Assembly (NCBI RefSeq): GCF_003172875.1
Contig: NZ_QGKM01000005.1
Coordinates: 179,087-243,086, forward strand
Length of the DNA: 64,000 nt
Source of the DNA: Leucothrix pacifica
GTDB lineage: Bacteria; Pseudomonadota; Gammaproteobacteria; Thiotrichales; Thiotrichaceae
Direction of reading: 5' to 3'
Below are positions 53,429-62,210 of this stretch, piece by piece. The notes beneath the pieces were generated by a model. That model did not search any database and was not told the DNA's origin. It worked only from the letters and a program-made list of their open reading frames with translations. The number at the start of each line of letters is the position of its first letter. Position 1 is the stretch's first letter. The position numbers and the translations under genes are program-made.

Positions 53429-54527
53429 TCAATTCACCGTTTAGCATATCTTTTTTAGAGTACTGAGTAATTGCAGACTGAGGAGGCAGTAAGCTTCCAT
53501 CATGTAATGCAACGATTCTTTCGCTTACAGCTGCCAAATCATCTAACGGAACCAAACCTACCGGATATAATTGCGACAAGGTTTCCCCTACACCACCATG
53601 ATCATAACCTACCACTGCTCGCCCCAAGCTAATCGCCTCAACTACTGTTCTTCCAAACGACTCGGGCTTGCTCGATAACGAGAGCACCATATCAGATATT
53701 GCGTAAATATCTTTCATGTCACTTCTATAACCGGTAAAGGTAATAAATTCTTCAAGCCCTCTATCCTTCACTTCTTTATAAAGCCCTTCTGCGTAGCTCA
53801 TCCGTTTGGGATCCTCACTACCTACAATGACCGCGTGTATTTCGGGTATTTGCTCCTTTAGCCCATCAATGACACGAATCAAGTCATGATGACCTTTTAA
53901 TCGAGTCAGGCGACCGGGCAAAGTAACAATAAATTTGCCTTTTGTGTTTGGGAACCTTTCAAACCAAGCTAACTTCCAAGACTCTGCTGGTTGATAAGCA
54001 AATGGAAACTCAAGTGGATCAATTCCTCTCGGAATAACAACAATTTTATCCTGTTTCACTCCTTTATAATTTGCGGTGATGTACTCTTTGACAGTACTTG
54101 ATACCGCTACTACAGCCTCACCATAGGTCATAATTTTACTGTACGCGCTCACCGAGTTCAGACCATGAACAGTAGTGATAAAACGAGGGCGATTCTGCTT
54201 TGGCATTCCACGCCATGCTAACCACGCAACCCAGGCAGGCATACGCGAACGCGCATGAAGGACATCAACATCACTTTCAACCAACCATTGCCTTAGTTTT
54301 CGGTATCGCAAAAAAGTGGTTAAAGATTTTTTTCCCAAATCCCAATTAACGTGAGTCGCACCCGTTTTTTCCAGCTCACCGACTAGTCGCCCTCCAGCAG
54401 AAATAACCAGCGCTTTATGCCCACTATCGACCAACGCTTTGGCAACTTCAATAGTGCCCTTTTCAACCCCCCCACTATCTAATGCGGGAATTATTTGCAG
54501 AACTGTTAAGGGCTTTTTTTGATTCAT
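53412..54527 (-). CDS. Family 4 glycosyltransferase (copy 2)
   Basis: The 371-residue GT-B retaining glycosyltransferase has PALDSGGVEKGTIEVAKAL at the N-terminus, LPGRLTRLKGH and the donor motif LSSKPESFGRTVVEAISLGRAVVGYDHGG. It resembles glycosyltransferases of LPS core and O-antigen synthesis. It overlaps the deacetylase by 17 bp and the second ELM1-family gene by four bases, so the same GT4 plus ELM1 arrangement occurs twice in this operon. Confidence 0.88.
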   Translation of the reverse strand: MNQKKPLTVLQIIPALDSGGVEKGTIEVAKALVDSGHKALVISAGGRLVGELEKTGATHVNWDLGKKSLTTFLRYRKLRQWLVESDVDVLHARSRMPAWVAWLAWRGMPKQNRPRFITTVHGLNSVSAYSKIMTYGEAVVAVSSTVKEYITANYKGVKQDKIVVIPRGIDPLEFPFAYQPAESWKLAWFERFPNTKGKFIVTLPGRLTRLKGHHDLIRVIDGLKEQIPEIHAVIVGSEDPKRMSYAEGLYKEVKDRGLEEFITFTGYRSDMKDIYAISDMVLSLSSKPESFGRTVVEAISLGRAVVGYDHGGVGETLSQLYPVGLVPLDDLAAVSERIVALHDGSLLPPQSAITQYSKKDMLNGELSVYVD

Positions 54528-55438
54528 ATGGTATACCCCTTCTCAACCATCCGTGCCATAACAATATCAGCGCACCTTGTCGCTTCATCCAAAGCAATAA
54601 GTGCCTGCGTATTTGAGCCATCATTTTTAGTCTCAAGAGTCGTTAAGTCTGAAACTCGACCCTCACTCAATAAACGCGCCACTTCCCGACTCACCCGATT
54701 AGGCTTAGTCTTATCTAGCTTCAGCACACCTACCCTAGCCCCGGCAGTCATCGCTTCAAAAACCATTGAAATGCTATCCTCTGTCACCCAAATATGACCA
54801 ATTCGACTTAGTTGATCCAACATCCATTCAGCGCCCACATCAGCGTAATTAAAAAAAGGTAGTATTATCTGACTGCTATGCAATACCGACTCAATATCGG
54901 CGGATGTGCGTCTTGAATTAGCTATACGCCATTCAACATCTGGATAACTCTCCAATAAGGTTTTAATTTGAGCTACTACAGTACCTGACGACCAATTAAA
55001 ATGAGAGGAGAGCCCACCCAGTAAAATAAGCCCCTGTGATTGTTCGAGACTGCTAGAAGGACGAATACGGTTAATAGCACCATCCGTTACAACCGTATTA
55101 GGCATTTCAGAAACTCTATCGTGCCTTGGAATGAAGCATAGATTAAAGGCTGACCGAGGTAAGCTAGGCTTCATAAGAACAACACTGTATGCACCAAAAA
55201 TAAAGCGCATAATCAATGCATATTTGTGTGTTCGGTGCCCCGCGGCAACCACTAATTTTGCGGGCGTATCAAACTGGCTAACTTTACGAATAAATCCAAC
55301 CAAGCCGATAGAAATATCGATCGTTCTAACCGATGTATTAACTTTTCTTTGAATAGCTTCAACTAGCCCTTTCACTTGGTTCACATGACCAGGCTTGCCA
55401 TCAACTATTTCAATAATGTTTAAACACTTCTGCGACAT
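54524..55438 (-). CDS. ELM1/GtrOC1-family putative glycosyltransferase (copy 2)
   Basis: The 304-residue paralogue of the gene at 50548-51567 has the same ordered motifs: DGKPGHVNQVKGL, VVAAGHRTHKY, LILLGGLSSHF, ANSRRTSADIESVL and VTEDSISMVFEAMTAGARV. Its short N-terminus and conserved C-terminal half argue for the same fold and reaction type. It starts four bases after the nucleotide-sugar dehydrogenase stop. Confidence 0.82.
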   Translation of the reverse strand: MSQKCLNIIEIVDGKPGHVNQVKGLVEAIQRKVNTSVRTIDISIGLVGFIRKVSQFDTPAKLVVAAGHRTHKYALIMRFIFGAYSVVLMKPSLPRSAFNLCFIPRHDRVSEMPNTVVTDGAINRIRPSSSLEQSQGLILLGGLSSHFNWSSGTVVAQIKTLLESYPDVEWRIANSRRTSADIESVLHSSQIILPFFNYADVGAEWMLDQLSRIGHIWVTEDSISMVFEAMTAGARVGVLKLDKTKPNRVSREVARLLSEGRVSDLTTLETKNDGSNTQALIALDEATRCADIVMARMVEKGYTI

Positions 55439-55442
55439 TGAC

Positions 55443-56726
55443 TTAGAGTCTTAGGTCAGAGTCTTGTTTATCCAATATATACTTTAGGTCAAATACGATG
55501 TGATCAGGTTTACCAAAGTTTCTTACATCACTGGTAAGGCTTTTAAACTCATCATGTGAAACAGCCACAACAACCGCATCATAGGCACTCTTCTCAGGAT
55601 TTACACAAACATCCACACCGTATTTATCTTTAGCCTCATCTCCATCTACCCAAGGGTCATGAATATCAACATTCATGTCGTAGTCATTTAGCTCTCGGAT
55701 CACATCAATAACTCTGGTATTTCGAATATCGGGGCAGTTCTCTTTAAAACTGAGACCCAAAACCAACACTCGACTGCCAACTACCTCAATTTTTTTCTTC
55801 ACCATTGCTTTAATGAGTCGCTCAACAATGAATTTACCCATTCCATTATTAATGCGTCGCCCAGCCAAAATCACATCAGGATAATAACCAAGTGCTTGAG
55901 CCTTGTAGGTTAAGTAATATGGATCTACACCAATACAATGCCCACCGACTAAACCAGGCCTAAATGGCATGAAATTCCATTTAGTACCAGCTGCCTGAAG
56001 AACATCTTCAGTATCTATATCCATGTGACTAAAAATGATTGCTAGCTCATTAATAAGCGCAATATTTAAATCCCGCTGAGTATTTTCAATGACCTTAGAC
56101 GCCTCGGCGACTCGAATGCTTTGTGCTAGATGGGTACCCGCTTTAATTATACTTAAGTAAAGATCATTCACATATTGAGCGACCTCAGGTGTGGAGCCAG
56201 AAGTCACTTTTTTGATCGTCGAAATTCTATTCTTTTTATCACCCGGATTTATTCTTTCTGGTGAGTAGCCCACATAGAAATCCGAATTCATCTTCAGTCC
56301 AGAGACTCGTTCAAGCTCAGGAACGCAAACCTCTTCAGTGGCTCCGGGGTAGACTGTAGACTCATAGATGATCACATCTCCAGCCTTTAAAACAGTGCCA
56401 ATCGCTTGACTAGCTTTTATCAATGGCTGAAGATCAGGTTGGTTACTAGCGTCGACCGGAGTAGGTACAGTAATGATAATAACGTTACTACTAGCTAAGT
56501 CTTCAACCTGATCGGTGTAACTCAGACTTTTCGTTTCAGCTAACTCCCGAGCACTTACTTCCAGAGTTGCATCATGCCCTTCATTTAGTTGTGTGATTCG
56601 TTCCGAGTTAAGATCGAAGCCAATGGTCTGGTATTTTTTACCCAGCTCAACAGCTAATGGAAGCCCTACGTACCCTAACCCCAATACCGCAACCCTTGTT
56701 TGATCAGGTACTTCGAATGTATTCAT
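55443..56726 (-). CDS. Nucleotide-sugar dehydrogenase (TviB/WbpA type)
   Basis: The 427-residue NAD-dependent enzyme oxidises a UDP-sugar, probably UDP-GlcNAc or UDP-GalNAc, to its uronic acid. The N-terminal GLGYVGLPLAVELGKKY (NAD binding), TVPTPVD and GGHCIGVDPYYLT (catalytic Cys in the last) are complete, and the block DATLEVSARELAETKSLSYT is typical of the TviB branch as opposed to UDP-glucose dehydrogenase. No C4-epimerase partner (TviC/WbpP) is in the window. It probably supplies uronic-acid precursor to the downstream glycosyltransferases. Confidence 0.9.
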   Translation of the reverse strand: MNTFEVPDQTRVAVLGLGYVGLPLAVELGKKYQTIGFDLNSERITQLNEGHDATLEVSARELAETKSLSYTDQVEDLASSNVIIITVPTPVDASNQPDLQPLIKASQAIGTVLKAGDVIIYESTVYPGATEEVCVPELERVSGLKMNSDFYVGYSPERINPGDKKNRISTIKKVTSGSTPEVAQYVNDLYLSIIKAGTHLAQSIRVAEASKVIENTQRDLNIALINELAIIFSHMDIDTEDVLQAAGTKWNFMPFRPGLVGGHCIGVDPYYLTYKAQALGYYPDVILAGRRINNGMGKFIVERLIKAMVKKKIEVVGSRVLVLGLSFKENCPDIRNTRVIDVIRELNDYDMNVDIHDPWVDGDEAKDKYGVDVCVNPEKSAYDAVVVAVSHDEFKSLTSDVRNFGKPDHIVFDLKYILDKQDSDLRL

Positions 56727-56755
56727 AAAGTGTGCCTTTAAATTATTATTAGTAG

Positions 56756-57406
56756 CTACAAAAAAACCTTCAATAACATAACCACCAACACAACAATCAC
56801 CCCTGCAATAAACACAGACTGAAGATTGACCTCACCATCATCTTCATCGTCTTCATCGCTGCCCAACTCAAAGTCCACCATTAACTCCGCAGTTCGGCGT
56901 AACTTCTCAACATGCTGCTCGATGGGCAATCCTTCACCCGCCCCTTCATACTCAGCATCGCCCCCCCTGATGTTAATCAGAGGAATCAACACATCAATAT
57001 TGGCACGAGCGACCAAAGCATTCTTCGTAGCCGTTCGATAAGCCCCTTCTGTTTCAATCACCAAAGGGTCAGTAGTCGTTCGGAAGTTACGATAGATGGA
57101 CTGCATCTTCTCAAAACTTTGCCCCATCATTTCGCGATTACGCTCTAGAGAACGCTTCAACTCGGGCACCCCAACACCATGGGCAGGCTTCATCAGCCTC
57201 AAGTTATACTCGACATCACGAACATAAACCTTTACCGAGCCATTCGCTGAAATGACGGTAACATTGGTCTTTTCCAAACTAGTTATTCCCGACTCTGCGT
57301 CATCTTCCGCCATTGAATCACCCGCAGACTCGACTGGTTCATCATTTAAAGGTGGCTTCCCTTTGCTCAACCAAGCAAAAATCCCTAAGACACTTGTCGG
57401 TTTCAT
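56756..57406 (-). CDS. Unrecognised C-tail-anchored protein
   Basis: The 216-residue protein has no signal peptide. It has an acidic N-terminal region, a central helical segment (about residues 80-120: LKRSLERNREMMGQSFEKMQ) and a strongly acidic segment (GSDEDDEDDGE) just before a C-terminal membrane helix (SVFIAGVIVVLVVMLLKVF) and almost no tail. This topology suggests a cytoplasmic domain tethered to the inner membrane by its C-terminus. It lies between apaH (8-bp gap) and the nucleotide-sugar dehydrogenase (29-bp gap), in the same operon. I know of no family for it; a scaffold or regulator of the polysaccharide machinery is a guess. Confidence 0.75.
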   Translation of the reverse strand: MKPTSVLGIFAWLSKGKPPLNDEPVESAGDSMAEDDAESGITSLEKTNVTVISANGSVKVYVRDVEYNLRLMKPAHGVGVPELKRSLERNREMMGQSFEKMQSIYRNFRTTTDPLVIETEGAYRTATKNALVARANIDVLIPLINIRGGDAEYEGAGEGLPIEQHVEKLRRTAELMVDFELGSDEDDEDDGEVNLQSVFIAGVIVVLVVMLLKVFL

Positions 57407-57414
57407 AACAAAGC

Positions 57415-58224
57415 CTACTTACAAGCAACCTGAATCGGCTTGATTATATCACTATCCAAACGAACAGCGGTAAGTTTTCGACCCCAAACACAGCCCGTAT
57501 CCAAGCCTAACACCTGACTATCATTATGAAATCCCAGAGCCGCCCAATGCCCAAAGACTACTTTCTTCGGCAGTAGCGTCCTTGAAGGTAAATTAAACCA
57601 CGGATACAAGCCCTTTGCCTGATGATCTTTCACCGTTCCAGCCGTTGAAAAGCTGAGTGAACCATTAGGATTACAACCCCTCATTCGCGTAAACGCATTA
57701 AGAATAAAACGATGCCTGTCATAAGATTGCAACCCATCACTCCACTGGCTTGGCTCATCCCCGTAAACCTCTTTTAACCAACGTTGCGCGGTAGCACCCC
57801 GAAGTGGCACTTGGACTTCTCTTGCAAACTTCTGTGCCTGATTCAAATTCCAGTGGGGGTAAATACCTGCATGAGCCATGCAATACCCCAAGTCTTCATC
57901 CACATGTAGCAATGGCTTTTGCCGTAACCAGTCGATTAACTCATACCGGTCATCGGCCTTCATAATATTTTCCAAGGTAGGATGTGGCCTAATAACCTTG
58001 TAATGTGCTGCAATCAAACTGATATCGTGATTACCTAGCACAACAACAGCCGAGTCACCCAAACGCTTGATGAAACGTAGTGTTTCCAGTGATTTATTAC
58101 CACGACAAACCAAATCACCCGCAAACCAGATCACATCTTTTTCAGGTGAAAAATCCACCTTTTTTAACAAGCGCTGTAAAGCACCGTAACACCCCTGAAC
58201 ATCACCAATAGCATAAACAGCCAT
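57415..58224 (-). CDS. apaH: Bis(5'-nucleosyl)-tetraphosphatase, symmetrical
   Basis: The 269-residue metallophosphatase hydrolyses diadenosine tetraphosphate to two ADP. The PPP-family motifs are GDVQGCYGAL, GDLVCRGNKS and GNHD. I chose the ATG at 58224 because MAVYAIGDVQGC is the canonical N-terminus; the frame extends 14 codons to a GTG at 58266. It is normally in the ksgA-apaG-apaH operon, but here it appears to be first in a polysaccharide operon and is divergent from a helicase gene. Confidence 0.94.
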   Translation of the reverse strand: MAVYAIGDVQGCYGALQRLLKKVDFSPEKDVIWFAGDLVCRGNKSLETLRFIKRLGDSAVVVLGNHDISLIAAHYKVIRPHPTLENIMKADDRYELIDWLRQKPLLHVDEDLGYCMAHAGIYPHWNLNQAQKFAREVQVPLRGATAQRWLKEVYGDEPSQWSDGLQSYDRHRFILNAFTRMRGCNPNGSLSFSTAGTVKDHQAKGLYPWFNLPSRTLLPKKVVFGHWAALGFHNDSQVLGLDTGCVWGRKLTAVRLDSDIIKPIQVACK

Positions 58225-58394
58225 AATGAAAATTACACCCTTTAGCCCTGTGGTGCCAAATGACACGGTCGGAAATTTGAAATTCTACCTTTGATCGCCT
58301 TTGTGTTAAAATTTGGCAGCGACTCTTAAAGGTTGCGAGCAAATGCTACTAACATAAAACATCCCGGCTAATGCCGAGAGGACCAAACCAAAAT

Positions 58395-60389
58395 ATGGCA
58401 CTGATAATACCAGAAGATTCACTAACTGCCAGCTACCCGGGCCCCGAGCTTCACGAAAGCGTGCAACAGCTATCTGAAGAATTTGTGGCCAGACAGCAAT
58501 TATCATCCGACATCAATGTGACAGGTCTCCGGTATTGGGTCAGTCATGACAAGCGATCAGTGTTGATAGCAACTCTACCCGAAGAAACATTCGGGACAAG
58601 CTTTGTAGATCATCAGCTACTACACCAACACCCTTTGGTATTCGAGCTTATTCAAGAGCGCAATGCCCTACTCCCCGAACTCCTTCAGGAACACGCAAGT
58701 CGTTTGCTACCAATACTCCTGATTTTACCGGATAATTTGAAAATAAAGCAGACGATTCAGCTCAAGGAACAAGGCCTTCTGGCAATCGGTGGTATTGCCC
58801 TCGAAGGTGCTTTACCGGCAGTGCTAAGCAAATATATCGGCATGGCTGCATCAGAACAGGTCAACAAAATCATTCGCAGCCGCTTTAACCCGCAACTACG
58901 CTTAGACAAACAACAAAAGCAGACTGAAGAAAACAAATTAGCTACATTACTCCCTGATGTTGAGCAAGAACTCAGCATGACAAGTGACTGGGATATTACG
59001 ACTAGTAGTCTCCCCTATTCGCTTCGGTTAATTCTGGGATCATCAGGTAGCGGTAAGAGCACAGTACTGATCAATCGTGCCGCGATGCTGGTGGACAAGT
59101 ATCCCCGTGCAAAAATTCTGGTGCTGACTCACAATAAAGCGATCAGCAATGAGCTCAAACAACAGCTGACTAACATCGGCAAAAAAACTCATGGCATCCA
59201 ATGCCTACCCTTCTTAGAGTGGTGCCGAAAGCTACTAGGCGGGACACGCCAGTTCGTCTACGAAGATCAAGAAACCGAGCTTTTTGACCTGATGATCAAA
59301 CGGCATTTTGAGGAGACGGGCCTTAGCAGATTCGGCTTAATCAAAGAAATAAACTTCATCAAAGACCGCATGATTGAAACCGAAGCGGAGTATCTGGCTA
59401 CTCTACGCTCAGGGCAAAGCTTAGCCCTTTCAAACCCGGTCAGAAAGCGCATATGGCAAGCAATGGTGGAAGTCGATACCCATCTTAAAGACCGCAACAG
59501 CCACTTATGGGCAGACGCTCCGGCAATCCTGCTTAAAGAATTTGAGGAAGGCAAAACCTTCGAGCCGTTTCAACATATCCTGATTGATGAAGCACAATAT
59601 TTCGCACCATCTTGGATAAAAGTCATCAAACATGCGCTGGCGAATGAATCCCAGTTATTCCTAACTTCAGACCCTGATCAAGGCTTCTACAACCGTAGTT
59701 TGGAGTGGAAAGAGACCGGTCTCGATTTTCGAGGCAGAACTATCCGTTTGAAGCATCATTATCGTTGTAGCCCCGCGATATCAAGGGTCGTGGATACCCT
59801 ATGGCTACACCGACTAATGGAACAAGCCCAACATCCACTCTACTCCATTAATCATATTGACCCGATTCAACCGGAAGATCATCCGCAACTTTTGCACTTC
59901 CCTACTCAGGAGGATCAAAAAACGCGTCTGTTTAGCGAGATTAATCAGCTCCTCAAGCAAGATTATAAACCCGGAGATATTTTGGTGCTAAATGCAGACA
60001 AGCAGAGCACGCGCTTTATGGCGCAAGACATTCGCGAAGCGCTCAATATAAAAGCCACAACATTGACCGGCAGTATGTCAATGGACACTGAGAACCTGAG
60101 ATTGTGTGACTTAGAAGCTGCCACCGGTATAGAAAGCAAAATCGTCTTCATAACCGGGCTAGAGAAACTGTTCGACATGGAGGCGGATAATAAGGTGAGT
60201 GAACGTGAGCGTCACAGCCTTAGAATTACCAATACGCACCTATTACACATGGCAATGACGCGTGCATCAGAAAAACTGTATTTATTACTGACAACAAACA
60301 CTATTCCGGAAGCATTCAATATCGAAGGGCTGGATATTCCGACTCTGTCTACCACTGACCGGGCGCCCGTAATGTATATAAATCAGTAA
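58395..60389 (+). CDS. Superfamily I DNA/RNA helicase (UvrD-like), unclassified
   Basis: The 664-residue protein has Walker A GSSGSGKST (residues 215-223), Walker B with DEAQ (398-401), motif IV-like LKHHYRCSP, motif V around TGIESKIVFITGLE and motif VI MAMTRASEKLYLL. Residues 1-200 are a separate N-terminal region, which I cannot match to a nuclease-related (NERD) domain by its motifs; it may be a divergent one. The ATG at 58395 is preceded by AGAGGA, 12 bases away; an upstream ATG at 58371 lacks an RBS. It is encoded alone. A role in repair or replication restart is only generic. Confidence 0.85.
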   Translation: MALIIPEDSLTASYPGPELHESVQQLSEEFVARQQLSSDINVTGLRYWVSHDKRSVLIATLPEETFGTSFVDHQLLHQHPLVFELIQERNALLPELLQEHASRLLPILLILPDNLKIKQTIQLKEQGLLAIGGIALEGALPAVLSKYIGMAASEQVNKIIRSRFNPQLRLDKQQKQTEENKLATLLPDVEQELSMTSDWDITTSSLPYSLRLILGSSGSGKSTVLINRAAMLVDKYPRAKILVLTHNKAISNELKQQLTNIGKKTHGIQCLPFLEWCRKLLGGTRQFVYEDQETELFDLMIKRHFEETGLSRFGLIKEINFIKDRMIETEAEYLATLRSGQSLALSNPVRKRIWQAMVEVDTHLKDRNSHLWADAPAILLKEFEEGKTFEPFQHILIDEAQYFAPSWIKVIKHALANESQLFLTSDPDQGFYNRSLEWKETGLDFRGRTIRLKHHYRCSPAISRVVDTLWLHRLMEQAQHPLYSINHIDPIQPEDHPQLLHFPTQEDQKTRLFSEINQLLKQDYKPGDILVLNADKQSTRFMAQDIREALNIKATTLTGSMSMDTENLRLCDLEAATGIESKIVFITGLEKLFDMEADNKVSERERHSLRITNTHLLHMAMTRASEKLYLLLTTNTIPEAFNIEGLDIPTLSTTDRAPVMYINQ

Positions 60390-60433
60390 CTTCAAAAGAG
60401 TCATTAAAAATCTGATATCATACCCCCGCCAAA

Positions 60434-60831
<398 letters not shown>

Positions 60832-60855
60832 GTAATACCGGAGATACTTACTATA

Positions 60856-62151
60856 ATGAAAAAGATTATCTTGCCCATTCTGCTCGGTCTACTCTTTCCG
60901 GCGCTTGCTTTTGCTGATGAGCCATTGGTCAATGGCGCAAATACCGCATGGATCCTCACCTCAACAGCCTTAGTACTGTTTATGACACTACCAGGCTTAG
61001 CATTGTTTTATGGTGGCTTGGTTAAAAGCCGTAACGTGCTTTCCATCTTAATGCAGTGTTTTGCTATTGCCGGAATCGCTTCGGTATTCTGGCTAGTTGC
61101 GGGCTACAGCCTGGCATTCAGTGGTGATGGCGCATTTATCGGTAACTTCTCTAAGTTTTTATTTAGTGGCGTAACGGAAGGCTCTGTATCTGGTGATATC
61201 CCTGAATCACTGTTCGCACTATTCCAAATGACATTTGCAATCATTACACCTGCACTGATTATTGGTGCATTCGCTGAGCGGATTAAGTTCTCCGCAGTAT
61301 TGCTATTCAGCATCATCTGGTTGGCGTTTGTTTATGTGCCGATTACTCACTGGGTATGGGGTGGCGGCTGGCTGCAGAACATGGGTCTGCTCGACTTCGC
61401 AGGTGGTACGGTCGTACACATCACTGCTGGTGTCGCAGCATTGGTGACTGCCATTATGATCGGCCCACGTAAAAGCTTTGTTCGTGGAAATGCAGCCCCA
61501 CATAATATGACCATGACCATCACCGGTGCAGGTATGCTGTGGGTAGGCTGGTTCGGGTTTAACGGTGGCTCTGCGCTTGCAGCTAACGGTGATGCAGCGA
61601 TGGCAATGCTGGTTACGCACATTTCAGCAGCAACTGGTGCACTCACCTGGATGTTCTATGAATGGAAGAAGTACGGTAAGCCAACAGCTCTTGGTACCGT
61701 CACAGGTATGGTTGCCGGACTTGGAACGATTACACCAGCATCCGGCTTTGTCGGTCCTGCAGGTGCTTTAATCATTGGTTTACTAGCGGGTATCGTTTGT
61801 TTTAACGCGACGCTGTTGATCAAGCAAAAGTACAAAATCGATGACTCTCTGGATGTTTTTCCTGTTCACGGCGTGGGCGGTATTCTGGGTACATTCCTCG
61901 CGGGTATTTTCGCTTCAACAAATCTGGGTGTATTCAGCGGACAAGGCTTTGCGGATGGCATCGAGAGCATGGCGGGACAAGTTGGTGTGCAGCTAGTGGG
62001 TATCGTTTCAACATTCATCTATACCGCTATCGTGACTTTCTTAATCTTCAAAGTGGTTGGAATGATCACCAATGGAGTCCGTGTTTCTGATGATGAAGAA
62101 GCACAAGGTCTGGACATTGTGGATCATGAAGAGCGTGGTTACGATATCTAA
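60856..62151 (+). CDS. amtB: Ammonium transporter AmtB
   Basis: The 431-residue protein has a signal peptide (ending near AFADEP) and about 11 membrane helices. Its pore signature includes FMTLPGLALFYGGLVKSRNVLS, the His of THWVWGGGW and the His of FPVHGVGG, which line the ammonium channel. Its C-terminal cytoplasmic tail (VSDDEEAQGLDIVDHEERGYDI) is the part that contacts GlnK. It is the second gene of glnK-amtB and is followed by a terminator. Confidence 0.96.
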   Translation: MKKIILPILLGLLFPALAFADEPLVNGANTAWILTSTALVLFMTLPGLALFYGGLVKSRNVLSILMQCFAIAGIASVFWLVAGYSLAFSGDGAFIGNFSKFLFSGVTEGSVSGDIPESLFALFQMTFAIITPALIIGAFAERIKFSAVLLFSIIWLAFVYVPITHWVWGGGWLQNMGLLDFAGGTVVHITAGVAALVTAIMIGPRKSFVRGNAAPHNMTMTITGAGMLWVGWFGFNGGSALAANGDAAMAMLVTHISAATGALTWMFYEWKKYGKPTALGTVTGMVAGLGTITPASGFVGPAGALIIGLLAGIVCFNATLLIKQKYKIDDSLDVFPVHGVGGILGTFLAGIFASTNLGVFSGQGFADGIESMAGQVGVQLVGIVSTFIYTAIVTFLIFKVVGMITNGVRVSDDEEAQGLDIVDHEERGYDI

Positions 62152-62172
62152 TCGTTGCTAGTCAGCTCTTCC

Positions 62173-62210
62173 AAAGTCGGGATATGGGCAAACCTGTCCC
62201 GACTTTTTTA
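62173..62210 (+). terminator. Terminator of amtB
   Basis: AAAGTCGGGA and TCCCGACTTT form a 10-bp stem around a 14-base loop, with a T-run after it. The end of the convergent acyl-CoA ligase gene touches it. Confidence 0.82.
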
